A program made the translations under genes and the position numbers. Shown here one piece after another: positions 1-9,500 of a DNA stretch of 64,000 nucleotides. The notes beneath the pieces are model-generated. The model worked only from the letters and a program-made list of their open reading frames with translations, was not told where the DNA came from and made no database searches. Within the stretch, counting starts at the first letter, position 1, and every line of letters starts with the position of its first letter. This DNA comes from Thioalkalivibrio sp. ALJ16 (GTDB lineage Bacteria > Pseudomonadota > Gammaproteobacteria > Ectothiorhodospirales > Ectothiorhodospiraceae), in assembly GCF_000377345.1 (NCBI RefSeq), contig NZ_KB898043.1:1-64000 (forward strand), read 5' to 3'.

Positions 1-2
1 TC

Positions 3-254
3 CAGCCCTCGGTGGGCCGGGTCGGTGACTCCTACGACAACGCCCTGGCGGAGACCATCAACGGGCTGTACAAGACCGAGGTCCGGGCCTACTGGGGGCG
101 TCTTAACGATCTACGCGACGTCGAGTGGGCTACGCTCCAGTGGGTCGACTGGTTCAACCGGCGACGCCTGTTGGAATCCAACGGGTATCGACCGCCGGCA
201 ATGATCGAAGCGCAGTACCATCAACCACTTCAGGGGTCCGTTCGTGCAGCGTGA
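3..254 (+). CDS. IS3-family transposase OrfB, C-terminal part (5' end outside window)
   Basis: The reading frame is already open at the window edge and ends at a TGA at 252-254. The translation contains the IS3-type integrase-core stretch GRVGDSYDNALAETING, in which the E of ALAETING is the third acidic residue of the DDE triad, followed by the usual tail (WNRRR-like WFNRRRLLESNGY and the PPA..E..Y..Q pattern). Only about 83 codons are visible, so activity cannot be judged. It is followed within 12 bases by an IS3-type terminal repeat, so the right end of the element is present. Family is certain; subgroup is not. Confidence 0.88.
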   Translation, partial: QPSVGRVGDSYDNALAETINGLYKTEVRAYWGRLNDLRDVEWATLQWVDWFNRRRLLESNGYRPPAMIEAQYHQPLQGSVRAA

Positions 255-265
255 CCCAAACCAAC

Positions 266-293
266 GGGTCTCCGGGAAACCCGGGGCGGTTCA
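266..293 (+). mobile_element. Right terminal inverted repeat of the IS3-family element
   Basis: Directly after the transposase stop the sequence runs GGGTCTCCGGGAAACCCGGG and then GCGGTTCA. This is the usual right-end sequence of many IS3-family elements, whose left ends begin TGAACCGCCCCGGG. The left end is outside the window, so the repeat pairing and the target duplication cannot be checked. Confidence 0.65.
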
Positions 294-463
294 TGATGTC
301 CCCAGGCGCGGCTTCAGGAGCCGTCCAGGAGATAGAGGCATTGGAGTCGAGGAATGAAGAGCTCAAGGAAAAGATCGAATTGCTAGAGGAGAAATTGGCT
401 GAACGGATGGATGACGATGATCGAGAGCAGGATGCGGGCCGCCGTTTGTTCTTTCGAAACTGA
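293..463 (+). CDS. Short coiled-coil ORF beside the IS end (possible gene fragment)
   Basis: A 56-residue frame begins exactly at the IS boundary (ATGATG) and reads through a strongly heptad-like, charged stretch (EIEALESRNEELKEKIELL) before an acidic cluster DDDD and a stop. Because it abuts the IS terminus, it may be the 3' remnant of a gene cut by the insertion. I do not recognise the protein and see no convincing ribosome binding site. Low confidence that it is expressed. Confidence 0.3.
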   Translation: MMSPGAASGAVQEIEALESRNEELKEKIELLEEKLAERMDDDDREQDAGRRLFFRN

Positions 464-793
464 GTTGGTGGTACCCAGTACCTCCGATCTCTCCGAGGGA
501 CACTCGTGTTTGGCGGGCGAGTGATCATATTAGGGTCTGATTGGGGAGGGGGCCTCCGCAGGATGAACCGGTGTCCCATACGGAATGAGAGAACGAGGAG
601 GTACCCATCATCTCGGCTAGTGTTTCGCCCGCGTGCCGGAAACGGTCTGGCAGCGCCCGGACCTGGAGTTTATCCGTTGGCACAACGAACAGGTGTACCG
701 CGGCTGAGGGCGGGGCCCTGGTCCGTGTCCACGCGCAATGCCGCAACTTAATGAACACCCACGACTGACCGTCGAAGGAAACAGAATCCGACC
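464..793. other. Non-coding stretch upstream of the hsd operon
   Basis: No convincing gene is visible on either strand here; the open frames overlap each other and lack family features. The hsd operon promoter must lie in or before this stretch, but I cannot point to a good -35/-10 pair. A GAAGGAAA sequence about 13 bases before the hsdM ATG may act as a distant ribosome binding site. Confidence 0.4.
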
Positions 794-3241
794 ATGGCCC
801 TGAAGAAATCCCAGCTCTATTCGTCTCTGTGGCAGTCCTGCAACGAGCTTCGCGGTGGCATGGATGCCTCGCAGTACAAGGATTACGTGCTGACGCTGCT
901 GTTCATGAAGTACGTCAGCGACAAGAAAGATTCGCTGATCGAGGTGCCCGAAGGTGGCAGCTTCGCCGACATGGTCGCGGTGAAGGGCGACAAGGAGATC
1001 GGGGACAAGATCAACAAGATCATTGGCAGGCTCGCCGAGGCGAATGACCTGAAGGGCGTCATCGACCAGGCTGATTTCAACGACGAGACCAAGCTCGGCT
1101 CCGGCAAGGACATGCAGGACCGGCTCCAGAAGCTGGTCGGCATTTTCGAGACGCTGGACCTGGGGGCAAACCGTGCCGACGGTGACGACCTGCTGGGTGA
1201 TGCCTACGAGTATCTGATGCGCCACTTCGCCACCGAGTCCGGCAAGAGCAAGGGACAGTTCTACACCCCGGGCGAGGTATCACGCGTGATCGCTCAGGTG
1301 GTCGGCATCGGGAGGGATACGCGCCAGGACGAAACGCTTTATGACCCCACATGCGGATCGGGGTCCCTGCTATTGCGTGCGGCCTACGAGGCGCCCAACG
1401 GCATGAGCATCTACGGCCAGGAGAACGACAACGCCACCTGGGCGCTGGGCAAGATGAACATGATCCTGCACGACTACCCGACCGCCGAGCTCTGGAGGGG
1501 CAACACGCTCTCCGCACCGTACTTCCGCAACTCGGAGGGTGGGCTGAAGACCTTCGACTACGCGGTGGCCAATCCCCCGTTCTCGGCGAAGTCGTGGACC
1601 AACGGCGTGGACCCGGCCAACGATGAATTCGGTCGCTTCGAATACGGCATCCCGCCCGCCAAGAACGGCGATTACGCCTTCCTGCTGCATCTGATCAAAT
1701 CGCTCAAATCGGCAGGCAAGGGCGCGATCATCCTGCCGCACGGCGTACTGTTCCGGGGCAACAAGGAGGCGGATATCCGCCGCGAACTGGTTCGGCGGGG
1801 CCTGATCAAGGGCATCATCGGCCTGCCGGGCAACCTGTTCTATGGCACGGGCATCCCGGCCTGCATCCTCGTCATCGACAAGGAACACGCCGGCTCCCGC
1901 AAGGGCATCTTCATGATCGATGCCAGTCGCGAGTTCATGAAGGACGGCAACAAGAACCGCCTGCGCTCCCGCGACATCCACAAGATCGTGGATGTGTTCC
2001 GCAACGTTCGGGAGATACCCGGTTATTCGCGTCTGGTCCCGGTGGCCGAGATCGCCAGCGAGGCCAATGCCTACAACCTCAACATTCCGCGTTACATCGA
2101 CTCGGCCCAGACCGAAGACCTGCATGATCTCGATGCCCACTTGAACGGCGGGATCCCGGAACGGGATGTAGAGGGGCTGGGAGATTACTGGGCGGTGTTG
2201 CCGTCGGTGCGGGGGGCGCTGTTTGCTGCGGGGGATCGCCCGGGCTACCTGACCGCGCGGGTGCCGACGCGGGAGGTGAAAGATGCGATCCTCAACCATC
2301 CCGACTTCCAGGCCTTCGCCGCCACCGTGAGCGAAGTGATGGACGGTTGGGAGCAGGCCCATCGCCCGGCACTCCTGGCCCTGGAACCCGGCATTCAGCC
2401 ACGTGATGTCATCTACCACCTGGCGGAGGATCTGCTCCAGCGATTCGCCGAGGTGCCCTTGCTGGACCGCTACGCGGTGTACCAGCGTCTCATGGATTAC
2501 TGGGCCGAGGGGATGCAGGACGATGTGTACCTGATTGCCACGGACGGCTGGGAGGAGGCCGCCCGTGCCCGCGGTGTGATTAAGGACAAGGAGCGCAAGA
2601 TTGAGGAAGAACCCGACCTGATCGTCGGCAGCGGTAAAAAGGCCAAAAAGTACAAGCTCGACCTGATCCCGCCGGCACTCGTTATCGCCCGCTACTTCGC
2701 CGACGAACAGGCCCGGCTCGACACCCTGCAGGCCGAAGCCGAGACCGCCAGCCGCGAGCTGGAGGAATTCATCGAGGAACAGGACGGCGAGGAAGACCCA
2801 TTGAGCGAGGTCAAGAACGACAAGGGCAAGGTCACCAAAACCGAGATCCCCAAGCGCCTCAAGGCCCTCAGGGACGAACCAGACAGCGAGGAAGAGATCG
2901 CCGCCCTCAAACAGTGCAAGAGCCTGATGGATGCCGAAGCCGCCGCCAAGAAGGCGGTCAACAACGCCGACACCGAATTGAACCAGGCGGTGCTCGCACG
3001 TTATGGCGAACTGAGCGTGGATGAGGTTAGAACCCTGGTTGTGGACGACAAGTGGCTGGCCGACATCCGCGCAGCCATCCAGGCCGAGGTGGACCGCATC
3101 ACCAACCAGCTCGCCGGCCGCGTGCGCGAACTGGAAGAGCGCTACGCCGAGCCCCTGCCAGACATCGAGCGCGAGGTGGAGGCACTGGCCGCTCGAGTCA
3201 CCGGCCACCTGGAAAAGATGAGGATGCGGGTCGATGGCTGA
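794..3241 (+). CDS. hsdM: Type I restriction-modification system, DNA methyltransferase subunit M
   Basis: 815 residues. It transfers a methyl group from S-adenosylmethionine to the N6 of adenine in the site chosen by HsdS. An HsdM N-terminal helical domain (about residues 1-140) is followed by the methylase core with the GQFYTP motif (about 154), the SAM-binding DPTCGSGSLL (about 184) and the catalytic NPPF (about 259). The protein is longer than the usual 500 residues: residues about 450-815 form an extra, highly charged, helical and coiled-coil tail, an arrangement seen in a subset of HsdM proteins. It overlaps hsdS by 8 bases, so the two are translationally coupled. Confidence 0.95.
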   Translation: MALKKSQLYSSLWQSCNELRGGMDASQYKDYVLTLLFMKYVSDKKDSLIEVPEGGSFADMVAVKGDKEIGDKINKIIGRLAEANDLKGVIDQADFNDETKLGSGKDMQDRLQKLVGIFETLDLGANRADGDDLLGDAYEYLMRHFATESGKSKGQFYTPGEVSRVIAQVVGIGRDTRQDETLYDPTCGSGSLLLRAAYEAPNGMSIYGQENDNATWALGKMNMILHDYPTAELWRGNTLSAPYFRNSEGGLKTFDYAVANPPFSAKSWTNGVDPANDEFGRFEYGIPPAKNGDYAFLLHLIKSLKSAGKGAIILPHGVLFRGNKEADIRRELVRRGLIKGIIGLPGNLFYGTGIPACILVIDKEHAGSRKGIFMIDASREFMKDGNKNRLRSRDIHKIVDVFRNVREIPGYSRLVPVAEIASEANAYNLNIPRYIDSAQTEDLHDLDAHLNGGIPERDVEGLGDYWAVLPSVRGALFAAGDRPGYLTARVPTREVKDAILNHPDFQAFAATVSEVMDGWEQAHRPALLALEPGIQPRDVIYHLAEDLLQRFAEVPLLDRYAVYQRLMDYWAEGMQDDVYLIATDGWEEAARARGVIKDKERKIEEEPDLIVGSGKKAKKYKLDLIPPALVIARYFADEQARLDTLQAEAETASRELEEFIEEQDGEEDPLSEVKNDKGKVTKTEIPKRLKALRDEPDSEEEIAALKQCKSLMDAEAAAKKAVNNADTELNQAVLARYGELSVDEVRTLVVDDKWLADIRAAIQAEVDRITNQLAGRVRELEERYAEPLPDIEREVEALAARVTGHLEKMRMRVDG

Positions 3242-4616
3242 GCGCAGCGAGGCAGTGCAAGAGCAGGTCGTGCGGGATGCGTTGGCCGCCTACGCGGTGA
3301 AGCCCGAGAGCGCGACTGCTGAGGACGTGCCGCTTGGGTATAAGCGGACTGAGGTAGGGGTGATTCCGGAGGATTGGGTCGTACTTAGGCTGGGGGATAG
3401 AGCGACGTTTAAGAAAGGCTTCGGTTTATCGAAAGCGGATTTGAGTGAAAGCGGCTCACATCAGTGTATACATTATGGCCAGTTATATACGCTTTATGGA
3501 GAAGTTATAAATGAGGTTGTTAGTCGGACGGATCGTTCGATAAGGAACGCTACGGTTTCCCGAGAAAAAGACGTTCTAATGCCAACATCGGATGTAACGC
3601 CAAGAGGCTTGGCTACTGCAAGTTGTTTAGCTCAGGGTAACGTTTATCTGGGTGGCGACATCCTCGTGATTCGGCCAGATGCGAATGAGTTGGTAGGGGA
3701 ATACTTGGCATACGCAGTTAAGGTTTTTCGCCATAGAATCATGCGTCTGGTGAGTGGAACCACTGTCTATCACCTCTATCCGAGAGACATGGCGCAATTT
3801 AGGTTTCCTGTTCCTAATGTTGGAGAACAACACGCCATCGCCACCGCACTGTCGGACGCGGACGCGCTGATCGAATCCCTCGACCGCCTGATCGCCAAAA
3901 AGCGCGCCATCAAACAGGCCGCCATGCAACAACTCCTCACCGGCCAGACCCGCCTGCCGGGTTTCACCGGGGAATGGGAGACGAAGCGATTGGGTAACGT
4001 TGCCTCCTTTCACAAGGGAAGCGGTCTTTCCAAGGCGGACTTGCTCGTCGATGGGAGCAGTCCTTGTATTCACTACGGAGAGTTATTCACGCAGTACGGC
4101 GAGAGGATTACCAGCGTAAACAGTCGAACAGATCGCAAGGCCGCTTGCTTCAAGTCAATCGAGAACGACGTTCTTATGCCGACATCGGATGTCACTCCTA
4201 GCGGCTTGGCAACAGCAAGCTGCATCGCCAATTCTAATGTCATTCTTGGAGGAGATATTCTCATTATTCGGCCGACTGGATCGGAAATCGACGGAACATT
4301 TCTCGCCTACAAGATCCGAATGGATCACCGGCAGATAATGCAGCTCGTATCCGGAACGACCGTGTTTCATATATACGGTCGAGATATGGCCGAGTTTACA
4401 TACAAGGCTCCGGCGATCGAGGAACAGCAAGCTATCGTTTCGGTCCTCTCCGACATGGACACCGAAATAGAGTCTCTGGAGCGCCGCCGCGTCAAGGCCC
4501 GCCAGATCAAGCAGGGCATGATGCAGCAGCTCCTCACCGGGCGGGTGCGACTGGTGGCGCCGGGGCCGACGGTAGGCGGCGATAGTGTGGCCGTCGAGCA
4601 GGAGAGCGCCGAATGA
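3234..4616 (+). CDS. hsdS: Type I restriction-modification system, specificity subunit S
   Basis: 460 residues with the classic layout: an N-terminal arm, target recognition domain 1 (about 35-200), a conserved helical spacer ending KQAAMQQLLTG, target recognition domain 2 (about 245-410), and a second spacer ending KQGMMQQLLTG. The two recognition domains are clearly homologous; both contain LSKADL, CIHYG, DVLMPTSDVTP, GLATASC, GGDIL and LVSGTTV. Two near-identical domains suggest that the two half-sites are the same, i.e. an inverted-repeat bipartite target. The DNA of both recognition domains is visibly more AT-rich than the spacers and neighbours, as expected for exchanged domains. It overlaps the next gene through ATGA. 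Confidence 0.95.
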   Translation: MAERSEAVQEQVVRDALAAYAVKPESATAEDVPLGYKRTEVGVIPEDWVVLRLGDRATFKKGFGLSKADLSESGSHQCIHYGQLYTLYGEVINEVVSRTDRSIRNATVSREKDVLMPTSDVTPRGLATASCLAQGNVYLGGDILVIRPDANELVGEYLAYAVKVFRHRIMRLVSGTTVYHLYPRDMAQFRFPVPNVGEQHAIATALSDADALIESLDRLIAKKRAIKQAAMQQLLTGQTRLPGFTGEWETKRLGNVASFHKGSGLSKADLLVDGSSPCIHYGELFTQYGERITSVNSRTDRKAACFKSIENDVLMPTSDVTPSGLATASCIANSNVILGGDILIIRPTGSEIDGTFLAYKIRMDHRQIMQLVSGTTVFHIYGRDMAEFTYKAPAIEEQQAIVSVLSDMDTEIESLERRRVKARQIKQGMMQQLLTGRVRLVAPGPTVGGDSVAVEQESAE

Positions 4617-5764
4617 ATCGCGTCTCGGTCAACCCTGAACTCATCACCTGGGCGCGTGAGCGCGCCGGACTGGAGCCGCTCGAGCTGACTGGACGTTTCC
4701 CAAGACTGGCGGAATGGGAGAGCGGTGAGGTGCATCCGACACTGCGCCAGCTCGAAGGCTTCGCGCGGGCCGTTCATGTGCCCGTGGGGTATCTCTTTCT
4801 CCCGGCGCCGCCGGTGGAGGCATTGCCGATTCCGGATTTCCGCACCCTGGGCGATCGCGATGTCGCGCGACCGAGCCCGAACCTGCTGGATACGCTGTAT
4901 CTGTGCCAGCAGCGCCAGGAGTGGTATCGCGACCATGCTCGTCTGCATGGGTTAGAGCCGGTGACGTTCGTGGGTAGCGCGCAGGCGGGCAGTGACGTGG
5001 TGGAAGTCGCGGGGCGGGTGCGCGAGACGCTGGGCCTGTCCGTGGCGGAGCGCCAGCGGCTGCCCAGCTGGACGGAGGCCTTGCGTCAGCTTGTCTCTCG
5101 GGCTGAGGAGGCGGGGGTGCTGGTGATGGCCAGCTCGATCGTCGGCAGTAACAGCCACCGCAAGCTGGATGTGGCAGAGTTTCGCGGCTTCGCGCTGGTG
5201 GACGACCTCGCGCCGCTGGTGTTCATCAATGCCGCAGACAGCAAGGCGGCGCAGATGTTCACGCTGGCCCATGAGTTGGCGCACCTGTGGCTGGGGGAGA
5301 GCGGTGTATTCGATGTCGAGGCAGGCCGTCTGCCGAACCAGCGCGTCGAGCGCTGGTGCAACCGCGTGGCGGCCGAAGTATTGATGCCGCTGGAGCGATT
5401 GCACGGGGTGCACCAACCGGGCGTTGCCGTGCCGGAGGAGATTCAGCGTCTAGCGCGGCGGTTCAAGGTCAGCACCCTGGTGGCGCTGCGTCGGCTGTTT
5501 GATGGCGGTCTGATCGATCAGGTGACGCTGTGGGAATGCTACCGCCAAGAGCTGGAACGTATTCGCGCCCTGGATCGTGGCGGTTCCGGTGGGGGTGATT
5601 TCTACCGGACCATGGGCGCGCGCACGGGAAAACGCTTTGCCCGGGCCGTGATGTCCAGCACTCTTGAAGGACAAACGCTGTTCCAGGACGCCTTCCGCAT
5701 GTTGGGGGTGCGCAAGACCTCCACGTTCTATGAAGCGGCACGGGCAATGGGGGTGATGCTGTGA
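4613..5764 (+). CDS. Xre-type HTH / ImmA-IrrE metallopeptidase fusion
   Basis: 383 residues. The N-terminal 70 residues resemble a reduced Xre helix-turn-helix (WARERAGL, LAEWESGEVHPTLRQLEGFA, VPVGYLF). The centre holds an ImmA/IrrE zinc peptidase domain with the HExxH motif as HELAH at about residues 220-224, followed by a downstream AAEVLMP helix typical of the family. Members often cleave or regulate partner repressors or toxins. It starts at an ATGA overlap with hsdS, and its stop overlaps the GTG of the PIN-type gene behind it (GTGA). That pairing looks like an antitoxin/toxin-like module sitting inside the hsd operon. Family is clear; its target is unknown. Confidence 0.85.
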   Translation: MNRVSVNPELITWARERAGLEPLELTGRFPRLAEWESGEVHPTLRQLEGFARAVHVPVGYLFLPAPPVEALPIPDFRTLGDRDVARPSPNLLDTLYLCQQRQEWYRDHARLHGLEPVTFVGSAQAGSDVVEVAGRVRETLGLSVAERQRLPSWTEALRQLVSRAEEAGVLVMASSIVGSNSHRKLDVAEFRGFALVDDLAPLVFINAADSKAAQMFTLAHELAHLWLGESGVFDVEAGRLPNQRVERWCNRVAAEVLMPLERLHGVHQPGVAVPEEIQRLARRFKVSTLVALRRLFDGGLIDQVTLWECYRQELERIRALDRGGSGGGDFYRTMGARTGKRFARAVMSSTLEGQTLFQDAFRMLGVRKTSTFYEAARAMGVML

Positions 5765-6264
5765 GCTATCTCCTCGATGCCAACGTATTCATCCAGGCCA
5801 AGAACCTTCACTACGGCCTGGACTTCTGTCCGGCCTTCTGGGACTGGCTGGTGGTGCAGAATGCGGCGGGCCGGGTGTTCAGCATCGACAAGGTGGCCGA
5901 TGAAATCGCCGCTGGCGAGGACGAGTTGTCGGATTGGATGCGCGAACACGGTCAGGACCTGTTCCGCAGGACCGATATGGGGGTGGCGTCCCGTTTTGGT
6001 GAGGTCAGCGCGTGGGCGACCGCGCAGGATTACGAGCCCGCCGCGATCAATACCTTTCTGCAGGTTGCGGATTACTATCTGATTGCCCATGCGCTGGCGG
6101 ATGGGGGCGTGGTAGTGACACACGAGGTGCCGGCGAACTCCGCCAAGCGTATCAAGATCCCGAATGCCTGCATTGGGCTCGATCTTCGCTTCATGACGCC
6201 GTATGAGATGTTGCGGCAGGAGCGGGCGAAGTTCGTTTTGGGGCCGGGGGCGACTGCAGTCTAG
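5761..6264 (+). CDS. DUF4411 family PIN-like protein (putative toxin)
   Basis: 167 residues, starting at GTG in a GTGA overlap with the peptidase gene. It opens with the PIN-type acidic motif YLLDANVFI, has further acidic residues (the ADYYLIAHA region, about residues 100-110) and a late conserved stretch VTHEVPAN followed by KRIKIPNAC, which matches the DUF4411 family. DUF4411 proteins occur paired with Xre/ImmA proteins and are presumed RNases of toxin-antitoxin type. The catalytic role here is inferred from family and gene pairing. It lies between hsdS and hsdR with no gap. Confidence 0.8.
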   Translation: MSYLLDANVFIQAKNLHYGLDFCPAFWDWLVVQNAAGRVFSIDKVADEIAAGEDELSDWMREHGQDLFRRTDMGVASRFGEVSAWATAQDYEPAAINTFLQVADYYLIAHALADGGVVVTHEVPANSAKRIKIPNACIGLDLRFMTPYEMLRQERAKFVLGPGATAV

Positions 6265-6275
6265 CAGGATATCCA

Positions 6276-6518
6276 ATGACGCCAAGCCGATCCGAAGGAC
6301 ACGTTGAGCAGGCCCCGGAAGCTCTCAGGAACGCCGTAGCCAATGCCCTAGAGCACAAACGGCGGGTGGGACAGTACGCCATGGTCTGGCGCGACGGCCA
6401 GACGTTCCGCCTGGCCCCGGAGCAGCTTTGCAGCGCGGGGTACTATTTATCGGGCGCCCCCACTTCGCCAGCCACAGTAAGCGAGCCGGAGCCGGACGAC
6501 GACGAGGATCCGAAATGA
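6276..6518 (+). CDS. Small conserved-looking protein before hsdR, function unknown
   Basis: 80 residues. The start ATG is preceded by AGGA at good spacing, and the stop overlaps the hsdR ATG (ATGA), so it is part of the operon. It has an N-terminal helix, a short beta-like part (VGQYAMVWRDGQTFRL) and a very acidic C-terminus ending DDDEDPK. No known domain recognised. The tight coupling to hsdR suggests it is real and co-expressed; the charged tail could mediate a protein contact. Confidence 0.65.
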   Translation: MTPSRSEGHVEQAPEALRNAVANALEHKRRVGQYAMVWRDGQTFRLAPEQLCSAGYYLSGAPTSPATVSEPEPDDDEDPK

Positions 6519-9500
6519 GCACTGTTGGCCAACGCGAACGCGTCACCCAGCAGCAGGTGCTGCGCTTCTTACAGGACGAGCTGGGCTATTCGTACCTGGG
6601 CGACTGGAAAGATCGGGACGGTAACCATTGCGTCGAGGAAACGCTTCTACGTGAATGGCTATCCGGGCGGGGTCTGGACGATAACCGCATCACGAAGGCG
6701 TTGCGTGAGCTGGACCAGGCGGCTGCGATTAGTGGCAGCCAGACGCTGTATGGCACGAACCGAGCGGTCTACGAGAAGCTGCGCTACGGAGTGCGCGTAA
6801 AGCCCTCGATCGATGCACCGACGGAAACGGTCTGGTTGATCGACTGGGAGCATCCGGAGCGTAACGACTTTGCCGTGGCGGAAGAGGTCACAGTGGCGGG
6901 GCCGAACACCAAACGCCCGGACGTGGTGCTGTACGTGAACGGGATCGCCCTGGGTGTGCTGGAGCTGAAGCGCTCGACGGTATCGGTGGCAGAGGGTATC
7001 CGGCAGAACCTCGATAACCAGAAGCAGGATTTTATCCGGCCGTTCTTTGCCACGGTGCAACTGGTGATGGCGGGTAACCCGACCGAGGGGTTGCGATACG
7101 GCGTGATTGAGACGCCGGAGAAGCACTGGTTGCAGTGGAAAGAGGACTCGGTGAACGAGGATCCGCTGCTGCGCGGCCTGGAACAGATCTGCCGCAAGGA
7201 TCGGCTGCTCGAGATCATCCACGATTTCATCGTGTTCGATGCGGGTACCAAGAAGACGTGCCGGCACAATCAGTATTTCGGCATTCGCGCGGCGCAGGAG
7301 TTTGTTCGCCGGCGCGAGGGCGGGATTATCTGGCACACCCAGGGGAGCGGCAAGTCTCTCACGATGGTCTGGCTGGCCAAGTGGATTCGGGAGAACGTCA
7401 CCGATGCACGAGTGCTGGTGATCACGGACCGGACCGAGCTGGATGAGCAGATCGAGAAGGTGTTCAAGGGGGTGGACGAGCAGATCCATCGGACCCGCAG
7501 CGGCGCGAATCTGATCCGGGTTCTCGGAAGCAGCGAGGAGTGGCTGATCGGTTCACTCGTGCACAAGTTCGGTAGTTCGGAGGAAGGGGACGTCGATGAG
7601 TTCGTCCGCGACCTGAAGGGGCATCTGCCGAAGGGGTTCAGGGTGCCGGGTAATCTCTTCGTGTTCGTCGACGAATGCCATCGCACCCAGTCGGGCAAGC
7701 TGCACGATGCGATGAAGGCGGTGCTGCCCGATGCCACGCTGATCGGCTTCACCGGAACCCCGCTCTTGCAGAAGGACAAGCGCAAGAGCATCGAGATCTT
7801 CGGCCCATACATCCATACCTACAAGTACGATCAGGCCGTGAGTGATGGTGTGGTGCTGGATCTGCGCTACGAAGCTCGGGACATCGACCAGCAGCTTACG
7901 AACCAGCAGAAGGTGGATGAATGGTTCGAGCTGAAGACCAAGGGGCTCAATGACTACGCCCGTGCCCAGCTCAAAAAGCGCTGGGGCACCATGCAGAAAG
8001 TGCTGAGCTCGCGCGATCGGCTGGAGAAGATCGTGGCCGATATCCTGTGGGACATGGCGACACGCGACCGGTTGGTCAGTGGTCATGGTAACGCGATGCT
8101 GGTGGCGGGCAGCATCTACTCGGCCTGTCGGCTCTACGAGATGTTTCAGAGCACCGAGCTGAAGGGCAAGTGCGCGATCGTGACCTCCTATGCCCCCTCG
8201 ACCGCGGACATCAAGGGTGAATCGACCGGGGAGGGCGAGACGGAGAAGCTCCATCAGTACGAGATCTACCGTCAGATGCTGGCCGCGCACTTCGACGAGC
8301 CGCCAGAGACTGCGATGGGGAAGGTGGAGACCTTCGAGAAAGAGGTCAAGAAACGATTCATCGACGAGCCGGGGCAGATGAAGCTGCTGATCGTGGTGGA
8401 CAAGCTGCTCACGGGGTTTGATGCGCCGCCCGCAACCTACCTGTACATCGACAAGAACATGCGGGATCACGGCCTGTTCCAGGCGATCTGCCGGGTGAAC
8501 CGGTTGCATACGGAGGACAAGGAAGTCGGCTACATCATCGACTACAAGGACCTGTTCAGGTCGCTGGAGCAGTCGATCCAGGATTACACCGGTGGGGCCT
8601 TTGATGCGTTTGATTCGGAGGATGTCGAGGGCCTGCTGGAAGATCGGCTGACCAAGGCGCGTGAGCGCCTCGATGAGACGCGCGAGGCCATCCACGCGCT
8701 CTGCGAGGCCGTGGAGCCACCGGGCGACAGCGCGGCGTATCGTCGCTTTTTCGTGGGCACGAGTGATGATCCCGACACGCAGAAGGACAACGAACCGAAG
8801 CGGGTGGCGTTGTACAAGCATGTGAGTGCCTTCTTGCGTGCGTACGCGAACCTGGCCAACGAGATGGGGCCGGCGGGCTACAGCGATGACGAGGCGGCCG
8901 AGATCAAGGCCGAGGTGGAGCACTACGAGAAGGTCCGCGAGGAGGTGAAGCTCGCCAGTGGCGACTACATCGACATGAAGCTCTATGAGCCGGCCATGCG
9001 GCATCTTCTGGACAGCTATGTCCGGGCGGAGGATAGCGAGAAGCTTTCCGCGTTCGATGACATGACCCTCGTGGAACTGATTATCGACCGGGGAGAGGAA
9101 GCAATTGACGCTTTGCCTGAATCAATCAAGAGCGACACCGAGGCTATGGCCGAAACGATCGAGAACAATGTCCGGCGCTTGATCATCGATGAAATGGCGG
9201 TCAACCCGAAGTACTACGAGCGGATGTCCGAGCTCCTCGATGCGCTTATCGAGCAACGGCGGAAAGAGGCTCTCGAATACCGGGAATACCTTGAGAAGGT
9301 CATCGAACTCACCCGTCAGGCGGCCGGGGGCAAGGGAGGGTCAACCTACCCCTCGGGCCTCGAGACACCGGCCCAAAGGGCGCTGTACGACAACCTGGGA
9401 CAGGATGAGACTCTGGCACTTCGGCTGGATGAGCGTGTGCGCAATGTGAAGAAAGCGGACTGGCGGGGCAATACGTTCCGGGAGCGGGAAGTCCAGCGGG

